Source of the DNA: Zancudomyces culisetae
Lineage: Eukaryota; Kickxellomycota; Harpellomycetes; Harpellales; Legeriomycetaceae
Direction: 5' to 3'
DNA length: 13,290 bases
Assembly: GCA_001969505.1 (NCBI GenBank)
Contig: LSSK01000210.1
Coordinates: forward strand, 38,790 to 52,079
A program made the position numbers and the translations under genes. This document shows positions 1 to 8,842 of the stretch, piece after piece; the stretch's first letter is position 1; each line of letters begins with the position of its first letter. The notes below the pieces were generated by a model. The model was given only the letters and a program-made list of their open reading frames with translations, did not search any database and was not told the DNA's origin.

Positions 1-94
1 TTTTTTTTGTACTACCAAATTCGTGGGTTTGACCAAGAAAAATTAAGGTAAAAATATGGAATTCATAAGCGGTTGGTTCAACAATGCCTTTTAT

Positions 95-128
95 AACCCA
101 TATTAACATCAATAATTAATATGGGGTT
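95..128. repeat. Near-perfect 12-bp inverted repeat
   Basis: AACCCATATTAA at 95-106 is followed after a 9-base loop by TTAATATGGGGTT at 116-128, which is its reverse complement with one extra G. The element could form a hairpin in RNA or a cruciform in DNA. It may be the 3' end signal of a gene to the left or a protein-binding palindrome; neither is shown. Confidence 0.6.
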
Positions 129-305
129 TTGTATTAGTACGTTCTTTTGATGGTGCGGCTAGATGCACTAAGTAAACAGATAAAATAAATCAACTTACAT
201 CTTTCTCCTATAATACTTTGATTATACACGCCAATGATATAAAGAAACACAAAGTATACCCACCGTAGTGGTGTTTAGATGGATGTGATAAATACGTCAA
301 ACTTT

Positions 306-312
306 TATATAA
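306..312 (+). promoter_or_regulatory. Probable TATA element of the Rsr1-like gene
   Basis: TATATAA lies 130 bases before the ATG at 442. The distance is within the range usual for fungal promoters. Other AT-rich stretches nearby make this a moderate call. Confidence 0.4.
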
Positions 313-441
313 CTGTGTATACTTATTGCGACCACAACATTTTTGTTTGTTGGAAAAGCTTTATCTCATACAATTTTACATAGAGTGTTTATATTTTAAC
401 ACTTTTTCCGGCTGACTTGTTTAAATAATAAAAAAAAGAAC

Positions 442-1293
442 ATGAGAGAATATAAAGTAGTGGTTTTAGGAAACAAAGGTATGTATTGTAAATAATGATA
501 GTAGATGCTTTTTACTGGTTGGCACGCTTAATACATCATACCTGGGTTATTGTAGGTGTTGGAAAGTCAAGTCTGGTTTGTAGCTTTGGGTTTGATGCGT
601 TTGTTCACAAGACAAAATCAAAGAATGAAACAGGTATAAATAGCAAGGCTAGAAAGAAGCTTTTTTCAATCTATAGATAAAATAACACAAGGAAAAAGTT
701 AATATATTAGATGAGGATGTGACATGCTACTCCATGGTGAACAAGGATGTTGTAGTTGAGGTAGCAGACTCTATCGAGGTTTCCAAAGAAGCGTAAAATA
801 CTGTTACACATATATAACCACATTACAAATTTGACCATTAAAGACCTAGTAAGTGTTTTTTTTTGTACTTAATTAGAGGTGAAAGAGGCTTCAGTAGCAT
901 TGGTAATGCCGGAGGTATTATAATCGTATATAATGTGACGTGCGTAAAATCGCTTTGCTATGCAGAAAAATCCTTAAAAGCTATAAAAAGTTACGTCCCG
1001 CAAGTAAGAGCACCAGTTCTCTTGGTAGGAAACAAAGTAGACCTAGTTGAGAATAGAGTTGTTAGCTTTTATGGTAAGTAAAAATAAAGCTGACACTTTT
1101 AATGACATAGATCACTCTTGAATCTAGAACTCAATTCAATTCAATTCAATTATATGTCTCTTTAGAGGGAAGAAGGCTCGCGTCGAAATATAAAATACCA
1201 TTTTATGAGTGTAGTGCATTAACTGGGTTCAATGTTTATCAGATGTTTTTTTGTTTAGTTGAGTTTCTAAACAAGAGTAATGAAAAAAAATAA
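442..1293 (+). CDS. Degenerate Ras-superfamily GTPase, Rsr1/Rap-like, five exons
   Basis: Exons 442-478, 556-633, 711-792, 877-1073 and 1166-1293 join in frame to a 173-residue protein. It starts MREYKVVVLG, as Rap1 and yeast Rsr1/Bud1 do, and keeps the P-loop GNKGVGKS (residues 10-17), the guanine-specificity motif NKVD (118-121) and the base-binding ECSAL (146-150). Switch I lacks the Ras effector motif DPTIEDSY and the magnesium-binding threonine. Where DTAGQE should stand it reads DSIEVS (58-63), so the DxxG glycine and catalytic glutamine are gone, and position 12 is lysine. The protein stops soon after the last helix (FLNKSNEKK), without a CAAX box. Exon 3 is 82 bases, exactly as in the intact Ras at 5663, which supports its unusual donor GTAAAA. 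It probably cannot cycle like normal Ras; it is either a pseudo-GTPase or a gene in decay. A further 3' exon is possible but not seen. Confidence 0.8.
1131..1150. repeat. (TCAAT)4 microsatellite in an intron
   Basis: Four tandem TCAAT units lie within the fourth intron (1074-1165) of the Rsr1-like gene, close to the 3' splice site. This is a simple repeat with no obvious function. Confidence 0.9.
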
Positions 1294-1377
1294 TATCTAG
1301 TACCCTGTTTATGAAGAAAAAGATAATACTGAATGGGGATTGTAACATCGGATTGTAAAAGCTGCTGCAGGGTTTCA

Positions 1378-1383
1378 AATAAA
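1378..1383 (+). terminator. Polyadenylation signal after the Rsr1-like gene
   Basis: AATAAA lies 85 bases beyond the stop codon at 1291-1293 and is followed by an A run and AT-rich sequence. It is the first clear match downstream of the gene. Confidence 0.4.
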
Positions 1384-1579
1384 AAAAACACGCTTAAAGT
1401 GAATACTACTACAAATAAAATATGTATAGCGTTTATCATTATGAGTAATTTAGGCATACCCTTTACCTTTTCACCCATTGACCCACTCACGTTTTCGTTA
1501 TTTGATTTATCTTTTTTTAAACAAAATGGGTCAACCGGTTTGATGATAATCATATTACTCGTTATAACAAAACGAACCC

Positions 1580-1798
1580 ATGAATATCATTTTTGCACTT
1601 GTTTATATGTGTATAGATACCATTCAGGCATTTTCTGCACAAAATCTCATCAACGCTGAAAAAAAAAGTACTGTGTTGCTGAAGAAAGATGGACACAATT
1701 TTGCACATAGAATGGGTGATCCAGAATTCATATATACAAAAAATTACGCTTTTTATAGGTGGTATCAAAGTAAGCGTAAAAAAAAACAGCACAAATAA
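1580..1798 (+). CDS. Small frame with a SURP-like (splicing factor) motif
   Basis: The frame from the ATG at 1580 encodes 72 residues ending in a basic tail (SKRKKKQHK). Its second half reads KKDGHNFAHRM, then DPEFIYTK and YAFYRWYQSK. This follows the order of conserved positions in SURP/SWAP modules of SF3A1, CHERP and U2SURP (DG..F, then NP.F.FL, then a Y.YYR-type end), with a loop about five residues shorter. SURP modules act in pre-mRNA splicing complexes. The first dozen residues look unlike protein, so the real gene may begin earlier: TAG at 1614-1616 is a possible 3' splice site, and an ATG at 1441 in another frame could head an upstream exon. It is convergent with the casein kinase gene, whose stop is 73 bases away. 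A chance open frame is not excluded. Confidence 0.35.
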   Translation: MNIIFALVYMCIDTIQAFSAQNLINAEKKSTVLLKKDGHNFAHRMGDPEFIYTKNYAFYRWYQSKRKKKQHK

Positions 1799-1870
1799 GA
1801 ACAACGATGGTAATAGTGATAATAATTAGACAGTTAATCCAAAATAGGAAAAATATAAAGGGAATATGTA

Positions 1871-2734
1871 TCAATTCTTCTTATTCTCCGCCTCGTAGGC
1901 AGCTAGCCGGGATGCTTGTGCTTTGCGCTGGGCATCCTGCCACCGATGGACATTGGCAATATTATGAATTTTAAAGCCAAATATTTTTGGGACATATCTT
2001 TGGGCTTCCGTAAGAGGTGGCGGTTTTAGGGAAGGATAGGCCTGTAGTAACATATGAGGAAAACTTGTTCCAAAATACGCACCGTCGATTGAACAGTGGC
2101 GGGATGATTTGGGGTGATAAATATCTTCACAGCGACAACAGTAGAGCTTCACTGATACCTCATTTGGAACATCGGTTATCCCTACAGGAAGTAGGTTTTG
2201 CTGATTACAGTACACTCGCGGACATCGCCCAAAATCGCCCCTTTTGTACTTTTCAACCTACAAAAAAAAAGAATACAAAGTATTAATCTTCCGGACAATA
2301 AAAAAACTAAACTAAACACCTACCATTTTGATTAAACCGCGAGTAGTGATGATAAATCGTGCGTGAATCAATCCATAGAGGTGTTTTGCAGATCTGTCGA
2401 GGATTTTGCTTTGTTCGTCATCAAAGGAATCTTCATCTATAATATTTTACCAAAAAAACATCAGTTAAAGTATGTAAAGGTTTAAAGAGAATGAGAAAAT
2501 CTGAACTACGTAAATTCCTATTAAGGAGAAAATGTTTAGAAAATTGTACGTACCAAGCTGATCGGTGATTAGATCAAAGGCCTGTTGATAATGTGCGACT
2601 TCTGCATGCAATCCAGTGAGATTGAACCTATCTAAAATATACTCATCGTCGATTTCGCAGAAGAACTCATTTCCTTTTGTGTTGAGGAACCATTCCACCC
2701 AATACTTATAACCCTCTGAATCAGTTTCACTCAT
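1871..2734 (-). CDS. CKB1: Casein kinase 2 regulatory subunit beta
   Basis: Three exons on the minus strand (2734-2554, 2436-2324, 2257-1871) join in frame to 226 residues, against 215 in the human protein. CK2 beta dimerises through a zinc site and assembles with catalytic alpha subunits into the tetrameric Ser/Thr kinase of nucleus and cytoplasm. The family hallmarks are all present: an acidic N-terminus (MSETDSEG), GNEFFCEIDDEYI (about 21-33), FNLTGL, an acidic stretch LDEDSFDDE (60-68), YGLIHARFI (81-89), and zinc ligands in CPRVYC (C110, C115) and CCRC (C138, C141). PKSSRH, DGAYFGTSFPHM and FGFKIH follow. Introns of 117 and 66 bases have donors GTACGT and GTAGGT. The first splits the acidic stretch. 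The C-terminal tail is charged and poorly conserved, as usual. The symbol follows yeast usage; fungi often have a second beta subunit, so CKB1 against CKB2 is not settled. Confidence 0.95.
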
Positions 2735-3319
2735 CGAGATACCTATGATTTTGATGTTAGCGCGTTTCTAATTTTTGTTGAAAAGTGGATTTGAAAAAAA
2801 AAAACACCGCGTGAGGGGGGATAGTTCACCTCGCTTTACAGTTAAAGCTGATAAATCAAACTTGAATATATAGTGAGTCTACTAACACCTTCTAAAAGTT
2901 GGTTGTACGTGTTATTCACTAGCAAGCCCTTCGATTTCGAACAGTGGAAAACAGTTTTATCTTTTTTTTTCCAACCATGAACCACCCTATTGGGTTTGGC
3001 AAAAAAAAAATTTTCCTACTTTTTTCACCATTTGTTATTTAAATCACTGTTTTCTTTGCAGTTATATCTAATGGCGGGTAGGATGCTTTTAATGAATAGT
3101 ATTGGCCAAATAAAATAATTTAATATAAAGACATTAATCATTTCTGGGGTCCTTGTGGATGACTCACGGGGTTTTAGCACAGTCTATTTCACATAAAAAA
3201 AGAGATAAAAAAGAAAAAGAAAAAGTGGAAGGCCATTTGTTATAGAAACAGATTATCTTCAAGATAGTAAGCACATCAGATTGTTATATCAAGGTAGTAT
3301 TCCACAGTTGTTTAATAGT
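2735..3319. other. Gene-free stretch upstream of casein kinase 2 beta
   Basis: I see no supported coding region. It contains A and T runs (2798-2806, 3001-3010), a purine-rich run at about 3198-3226, and a possible minus-strand TATA at 2867-2872. This should hold the promoter of the casein kinase gene. Confidence 0.5.
2867..2872 (-). promoter_or_regulatory. Possible TATA element of casein kinase 2 beta
   Basis: TATATA (palindromic) lies 133 bases upstream of the minus-strand ATG at 2734. Distance and composition fit a fungal core promoter, but there is no further support. Confidence 0.3.
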
Positions 3320-3867
3320 TTAGATCTTTGAGATGATTGGAATACCTTTGATAATACAGCAATGTAGTGACTGGAATATGTGGGTTTTCAACTCATGGTA
3401 ATTACCCACTTTCCCGAACATCTCCTGCCAATACTCGTTCTTATTTTTCTGCTAATTATATCGCACCATAAGAAGCAAAAGGTAGTTCTGAGTTTAAGTA
3501 CACAGTGAAAACACGCCTATAACTATATTTCCACCGCGTATCAGGGTACTTTTAATCTTTAAAGAAAATTCATACCTCAGATACATAACAAATAGCATGC
3601 GTGTATGGGCAAAGATTTCATCGTATGAGTTTGAGAGCCCTCTATAGTAGTTTTGGGTACAAAATAGTCTCCTAATAGTACTCACCTTCAGGAAAGGATA
3701 CTTTGATGAGACGAAATAAATATATGTGGCTCTTATTCAACACGCAAACTACAGGAACAAGAGAATTATTGATTCTTCATCAAACTCTGAACATTACTCT
3801 CAGCTAATAGCTTTGCAGCAACATGTATAATATTGGCATTTCGTTTTTTTTCGCCATCCGGGTCCAT
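3320..3867 (-). CDS. Candidate four-exon gene or relic with formin FH3-like pieces
   Basis: No frame here is long, but four minus-strand pieces join in phase: 3867-3798, 3748-3686, 3639-3524 and 3451-3320, giving 126 residues from MDPDGEKK to a TAA stop. Donors are GTAATG, GTGAGT and a weak GTTATA; acceptors are GTAG, TAGAG and TTAG. The pieces recall, in order, the armadillo FH3 region of Diaphanous-type formins: MDPDG with VAAKLLAEICVLN (compare AMDP with AAKLLSALCIL), then MLFVMYLRYEF (compare FRVHIRSEL), then EMF and HIFQSLHCCIIK (compare EVF and HFLSILQHLLLV). Formins nucleate actin filaments through FH2, and FH3 is part of their regulatory half. No proline-rich FH1 or FH2 is visible, and an in-frame TGA lies two codons before the ATG. 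A decayed gene, a truncated gene or a chance reading are all possible; the family match is from memory. Confidence 0.3.
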
Positions 3868-4181
3868 ATATCAACAAGTATATCTTGAGAATTTGTAAAT
3901 TATAATACTATAATGAACGGAGTGCAAGTACTTTATAAACAACGATGTAGCGTGCATTCTTTTAGCTAAACAATACCCCTCTCACCCAAAAAAAAAGTGC
4001 TTTTTTTTATTATTACAAAGAAATCACGATTGTAAATCATTTGGAGATACAGGGGCTTTTAGTATTATACGAAGGGGTGTGGTACGAACAAAGGCTCATT
4101 ATCATCTTGGGTATATTTTTTTTACATACATATTTTAAAGATGTGAGCTATTACACTCCTTTTTCTCGGAAAGTCTGAAGG

Positions 4182-4436
4182 TTAGTATACTTGATCAACA
4201 TCAGGTAATGGCTGCTTTGTCAATATGATATTAGAATGGTGGGTTTTCAGGCAATAAGTAATGCGGTTACCAACAGAAAAACTTTCTAGAATTAGCTGGC
4301 TATATAGGATATGCTTCACCAGGTCATACCTTGGTGCCACTTGAATACGAATTGACCAAAGGGAATTTTTAAAACAAAACGCTTTCAGCGTAAAACAAAA
4401 ATTCCGAAAAAGCAGATAAGTGAAGGTAAATGGCAT
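4182..4436 (-). pseudogene. Possible formin GBD-like fragment upstream of the FH3-like pieces
   Basis: This minus-strand frame contains SLWSIRIQVAPRYDLVKHIL and ITYCLKTHHSN. It resembles the GTPase-binding domain of formins, where SWV..F...G...L...L is followed by CLKA.MNN. A neighbouring frame just upstream (from about 4445) reads ECHVNAIYLHLS, which sits at the right distance to be the EWYV-type start of the domain, but the two frames do not join by any clean splice. Nor does the fragment join in frame to the piece beginning at 3867. Taken with that piece it looks like a decaying N-terminal half of a formin. I also saw a weaker resemblance to a myosin head, so the assignment is soft. Confidence 0.22.
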
Positions 4437-5662
4437 TCACATGACATTCCTACGCGGGATTATTACACAATCTTGGTAGTAAAAGAAGATACACATACCA
4501 AAGGGAGCTTACCAACAGGGCAATTATATTTCCCCGTTGCCTTCAACTGCAAGACCAACATCTAAGAACTTTCCACATTTTACACTTCACCCAAAAGACG
4601 TATATAAAACAAAAAAAGTCGACTCTATTACTTTCCATGCACAAATATCATTATTTCTATGATATACACATGTCGCCGAAGTGTTTATGTGGAGATGGGA
4701 GTTGAATCACCGCTATTATACAGGCGCTACCGGCAAACTTCAAGTCTACCTGTATAAAATGTGGTCTTGATAAAAAACTGGAAAACCCTTCGGTTGTATG
4801 AGCAAAAAAGAGTTAAAGAGTGCAAATGTTTTGTGTTATTTTGAGCGTAGCTGCGATTATAACCAAGTGCTGATTCTTTTTTTTTTTGCTAAACCTAAAT
4901 GATATTTTTGTTTACATCAAAATATTAAACAATTTTATTATGGACAGAGTGAGGTCTGAGTTATGTAATGGTCAGGTTTTAATTTGAGTGGTATTTATTA
5001 ATATTCTCTAAATCAAACCAATGCTATTGTACCAAATGTTATTGGTAATAATTAAAGCGAATTTGAGCTAAACACAAGCGGAAAAATACAAATGAGAGAG
5101 AGAGAAAAAAAGACAGAAACAGAAACATTGCTTGTCCAAAAAAAAGGCAGGAAGGTTCGCTTTTTTTTAATTTTATACTCAAAAACAATTGTATGTATCA
5201 CAATAGTCTCAACTTCAACCATATTTTGATACTTACTTTCTATCTTGCTTACCTTTAACTAGTGTGTACTTTTTTTTGCTGCTAGTCATAATCAGTAGGT
5301 ATACAGCATATTTTAAAGCGGTGTTTTATCATACGAAGTATTTTTCCTAAAAAGAAAAAAAGGTAAGTATATCAATTTGATCGACTTTAGTAGCTTTGAA
5401 CATTAAACCCTAAGTCCTCAGCTGCAGCTTGCCCATCTAAATGGCTTGATGGGGATGATTGCTTTTTTATCTTTTACTATTGCTTTGTCACAATAATTTT
5501 AGATTGCAACATAATTTAATGTACATTTTGTATTATGTTCGATGGGAGTGTAGCAGTTGGGAATATCAATAGGATGTCTTTTTCTATATAAAATTTTATA
5601 ACGTATAATTCAAAGTTATTAACTGATGTATAGAATAGCGTATCAATTAAAGTGGTTATAGA
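4437..5662. other. Intergenic stretch upstream of the intact Ras
   Basis: I see no supported gene. A plus-strand TATATAAA at 4601-4608, two tiny cysteine-containing frames at 4670-4801, a GA-rich tract at about 5094-5117 and many T runs are the only visible features. It contains the Ras promoter at its right end. Confidence 0.45.
5585..5593 (+). promoter_or_regulatory. TATA element of the intact Ras gene
   Basis: TATATAAAA lies 70 bases before the ATG at 5663 in otherwise AT-rich sequence. This is a strong match to the TATA consensus at a plausible distance. Confidence 0.55.
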
Positions 5663-6699
<1,037 letters not shown>

Positions 6700-6701
<2 letters not shown>

Positions 6702-6808
6702 TAAAATCTTCTAAATTACGTCTACAATATAAATCAAGTTTGTTATGGAGCTCTGGATAGTGGAGCTCTGCACTTTTTTTTTGTCTTAATTTTCGATGTT
6801 TTAATAAA
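6700..6808 (+). terminator. 3' end of Ras: two polyadenylation signals
   Basis: AATAAA overlaps the Ras stop codon at 6700-6705, and a second AATAAA stands at 6803-6808 after a T-rich run. The second is at the more usual distance for fungal 3' processing. Confidence 0.5.
6746..6770. repeat. Direct repeat of 10 bp
   Basis: TGGAGCTCTG occurs at 6746-6755 and again at 6761-6770, a spacing of 15 bases, each copy containing the palindrome GAGCTC. It lies in the probable 3' untranslated region of Ras. Confidence 0.8.
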
Positions 6809-6819
6809 TCCACAATGTA

Positions 6820-7252
6820 CTAAATACTGTTTTTGTATTTCTTTTTCATGGGAATGAGATAGATAAAAAAGAAGTAGTGAAGATTCTGATTAGAAAGATA
6901 GTGGTGCTCCGTACCGCTGAACCACACATATGGGTTCAAGTAGCTTGGATTCACATTCCACCAGTCCCAGAAATAGTGAGCACCACCACTACTATAACTT
7001 GGGACGAATGTGGAAGTATGTTAGATCAATCTACTAGCTCCTAGCTCTGGGTAACCCTAAAATCTTTTTCAGAAATGAAACACAAAGGACATGCACCATG
7101 TGCGTTTTTATTTTTGCTTTTGTTATGTTTATTTGGGGTATTGTTATGTTTTGAAGACCTTTTTTTTAGCAAAAGTTTAAGGGTAAGATTTACGTACTTA
7201 AAAGCAGCCATACTAATACGGACACCAGTGTTGATGCACTTCTCTTAAACAT
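6820..7252 (-). CDS. Candidate small three-exon gene for an aromatic-rich, possibly secreted protein
   Basis: The family is not recognised. Minus-strand pieces 7252-7198, 7056-7035 and 6991-6820 join in phase to 82 residues. The first piece, MFKRSASTLVSVLVWLLL, has the basic start and hydrophobic core of a signal peptide. The last piece is full of aromatic residues (AHYFWDWWNVNPSYLNPYVW and HYFFFIYLIP) and ends in a lysine-rich tail; about 30 percent of residues 26-82 are Y, W or F. Donors are GTACGT, the same as in the casein kinase gene, and GTAGAT; acceptors are TTTTAG and TTATAG. Against it: exon 2 would be only 22 bases, the only TATA (7272-7266) is 13 bases before the ATG, and the opposite strand is also open across 6876-7040. 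It would be tail-to-tail with Ras. Confidence 0.25.
6901..6986. other. Stem-loop with 9-bp outer stem and nested hairpin
   Basis: GTGGTGCTC at 6901-6909 pairs perfectly with GAGCACCAC at 6978-6986. Inside, TGAACC (6918-6923) pairs with GGTTCA (6933-6938), and TGGA/TCCA can form a further short hairpin. The layout is branched like a small structured RNA, but I could not fit it to tRNA, spliceosomal RNA or snoRNA boxes. It overlaps the last exon of the small minus-strand candidate, so codon content could also explain part of it. Confidence 0.4.
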
Positions 7253-7265
7253 GTACGAATTATAG

Positions 7266-7605
7266 TTTTATATGATACTTATCAAATTTAACTGGACATG
7301 TCGCATAAAGCACAAAAGAGATGTTGATTAATTTTTACCAACCAATTCTATTTACAACGCTCCTTTAGCTAAGTTACAGGATTTCCACTGTGCAATAGCA
7401 TTGTGTAGATGATAATGGGTTTTACATTCTTGTAAGGAAATATTCAAAAAATAATAATAAAAGTTTTCAAGCATTGCATAAGATTGTGGACCAAAGATTT
7501 AAGGTAAAACCCAAATGGACTGTTCTAGACAACGGTCAACACGTGGCTTTTAGTTGTACACATTTTTCATTCCTCTCCTTGAACTTTGTTTATACCACTC
7601 GATAG
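7266..7605 (+). other. Weak two-exon frame resembling the core of a PX domain
   Basis: Plus-strand pieces 7266-7322 and 7399-7605 can be joined in phase between a GTTGAT donor and an AATAG acceptor. The second piece reads NGFYILVRKYSK, then FQALHKIVDQRFKVKP. This recalls the phosphoinositide-binding PX pattern (V.RRYSDF..LH..L...F....P) with a short asparagine/lysine insertion. It ends at TAG 7603-7605, too early for a full PX domain, and no start codon is assigned. An alternative intron (GTAAAA at 7503 to TTTTAG) would replace the end. It may be part of a split gene, a relic, or chance. Confidence 0.2.
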
Positions 7606-7965
7606 CTGTCCTAGTAATGATAAACATGTAATCCATACTTGTTATTTCATATTAAACAAGATTGCTAGCCAGAAAGGCTTTAATATTGGTTGTTTAACAT
7701 GATCTACCAGCTTATATCTTTGAAAAGCCCTAATTCTGGTACATTTTTTGGTGCCTTTCGTTGAGTTTAGTTAGCGTGGTGGTGTTGCTTTATGTTTGAA
7801 GACCACCAATGGCATATGAATAGTACTAAAAAAGTTGCAGTTTGAGAGAAGGAATGTTTGTCTCGTAGTATACACACTCTTGAGAGACATGTTATACATA
7901 AAGCTAGCAATATCTAGGAAATACTCTTGTGGGAGCGTCTGTTTGACTAAAAAAACTTGTCACTT

Positions 7966-8020
7966 ATCTTCCTCCCTCTTCCTCTTTTTTCCTTTCTCTC
8001 ACCTCCTTTACGTCCCTCCC
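7966..8020. repeat. Pyrimidine-rich tract
   Basis: About 55 bases on the plus strand are almost all C and T, built of CTTCC, CCTC and TTTCC units. Such tracts can exclude nucleosomes, or act as a polypyrimidine stretch before a splice site; no matching acceptor is evident. Confidence 0.6.
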
Positions 8021-8217
8021 AAAATCATCATTTTTTATTTACATATTTGGATTAGTATACCAAATTCTTAAACATGTGTTTATAATATGAAATGGTTGTA
8101 ACGATGGTAACAGGGTTAGTGGTATACTAAGATCAAACAACGGATTTTGTGATTTACAAACACACCATGATGAAGCTGTAAGGAAAATAGCACAAATATA
8201 CTTATCATCGAAAAATA

Positions 8218-8274
8218 GCCCACTTTACTCGGAGAATTCTGTCTTCTCCGCAATATTTACCCATTGTAGTGGGC
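8218..8274. other. Nested perfect stem-loop
   Basis: GCCCACT (8218-8224) pairs with AGTGGGC (8268-8274). Inside it, CGGAGAA (8230-8236) pairs with TTCTCCG (8244-8250) around a 7-base loop. The two 7-bp stems are separated by 5 bases on one side and 17 on the other. The asymmetric pocket recalls one H/ACA snoRNA hairpin, but no second hairpin and no ACA box at the right spacing were established. Confidence 0.45.
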
Positions 8275-8805
8275 AATTCTTTAGAAATAAGTTAATTATT
8301 TAGGACTAAAATTTACATTTTTATTTTTCCTGCTTTTGGGGGTGTACGCAAATAAAGAAATACTATTTCATAAAATGCCGATTAATCTAAACCATAAATA
8401 CACCTTTTTCTGGGTAGAAAACGAGAGAGCACCAGAAGCTGCAACATTTTCACCACAGAATCGTTGCCAGAATGCGATTAAAAAGCTTTCCTAAACCAAA
8501 AGTATAGAGAATTTTCTACCCCGCCAAAATTCACGCTGCAAAGAATCACAAAATGTATTTTTAGCATTTTATGCATCATTATATGGGATTACAGAGGGGG
8601 TTGCGTTAGTGTATAAACTATATATATACAAAACCAACATTTGTTTTTTTTTTTCTGCGGTTAACACTTGTAATTGCACTTCAAATGCTCAAGAACCTGT
8701 CTTTTATTACCCCATCAAAAGGAGAAATAGTAGTTGTGCATACTTGTTGCACCGAAAAAGTATAGTTTGCTAAGCTGTAATATTTTAGGTGCAAGCTCAC
8801 TTTCT

Positions 8806-8842
8806 TACAAATAAATACATAAATAAATACATAAATAAATAC
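8806..8842. repeat. 12-bp minisatellite, about three copies
   Basis: The unit CATAAATAAATA repeats in tandem, with a shortened first copy. A minus-strand reading gives an artificial repetitive hydrophobic peptide, so a frame crossing it should not be taken as a gene. Confidence 0.8.

Larger units (their letters stand above)
1..441. other. Upstream intergenic region of the first Ras-like gene
   Basis: I see no convincing coding region here. The stretch holds an inverted repeat at 95-128 and a TATA element at 306-312, both listed separately. The rest is AT-rich with short T and A runs. A gene ending just left of the window cannot be excluded. Confidence 0.5.

Noticed and set aside
779-784. Alternative donor GTTTCC for exon 3 of the Rsr1-like gene
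   Set aside because: It puts exon 4 out of frame, whereas the donor at 793 keeps the frame and gives an 82-base exon identical in length and phase to that of the intact Ras.
2925-2945. TTCGATTTCGAA as a possible tRNA T-loop
   Set aside because: No acceptor, D or anticodon stems can be drawn around it; no tRNA gene was found in the window.
4670-4801. Two tiny plus-strand frames with cysteine pairs (MSPKCLCGDGS and STCIKCGLDKK) after a TATA at 4601
   Set aside because: They can be joined only by a 20-odd base intron, far shorter than any other here, and the opposite strand is open too. A metal-binding miniprotein cannot be supported.
4630-4830. Minus-strand frame that at first looked like the start of a myosin head (FAGSACIIAV)
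   Set aside because: The match is very short, no P-loop with GxxGxGK follows in frame, and the neighbouring fragments fit the formin regulatory region better.
7835-8071. Plus-strand open frame of 78 codons
   Set aside because: It has no ATG start, crosses the pyrimidine-rich tract, and the second half is low-complexity S/L/F.
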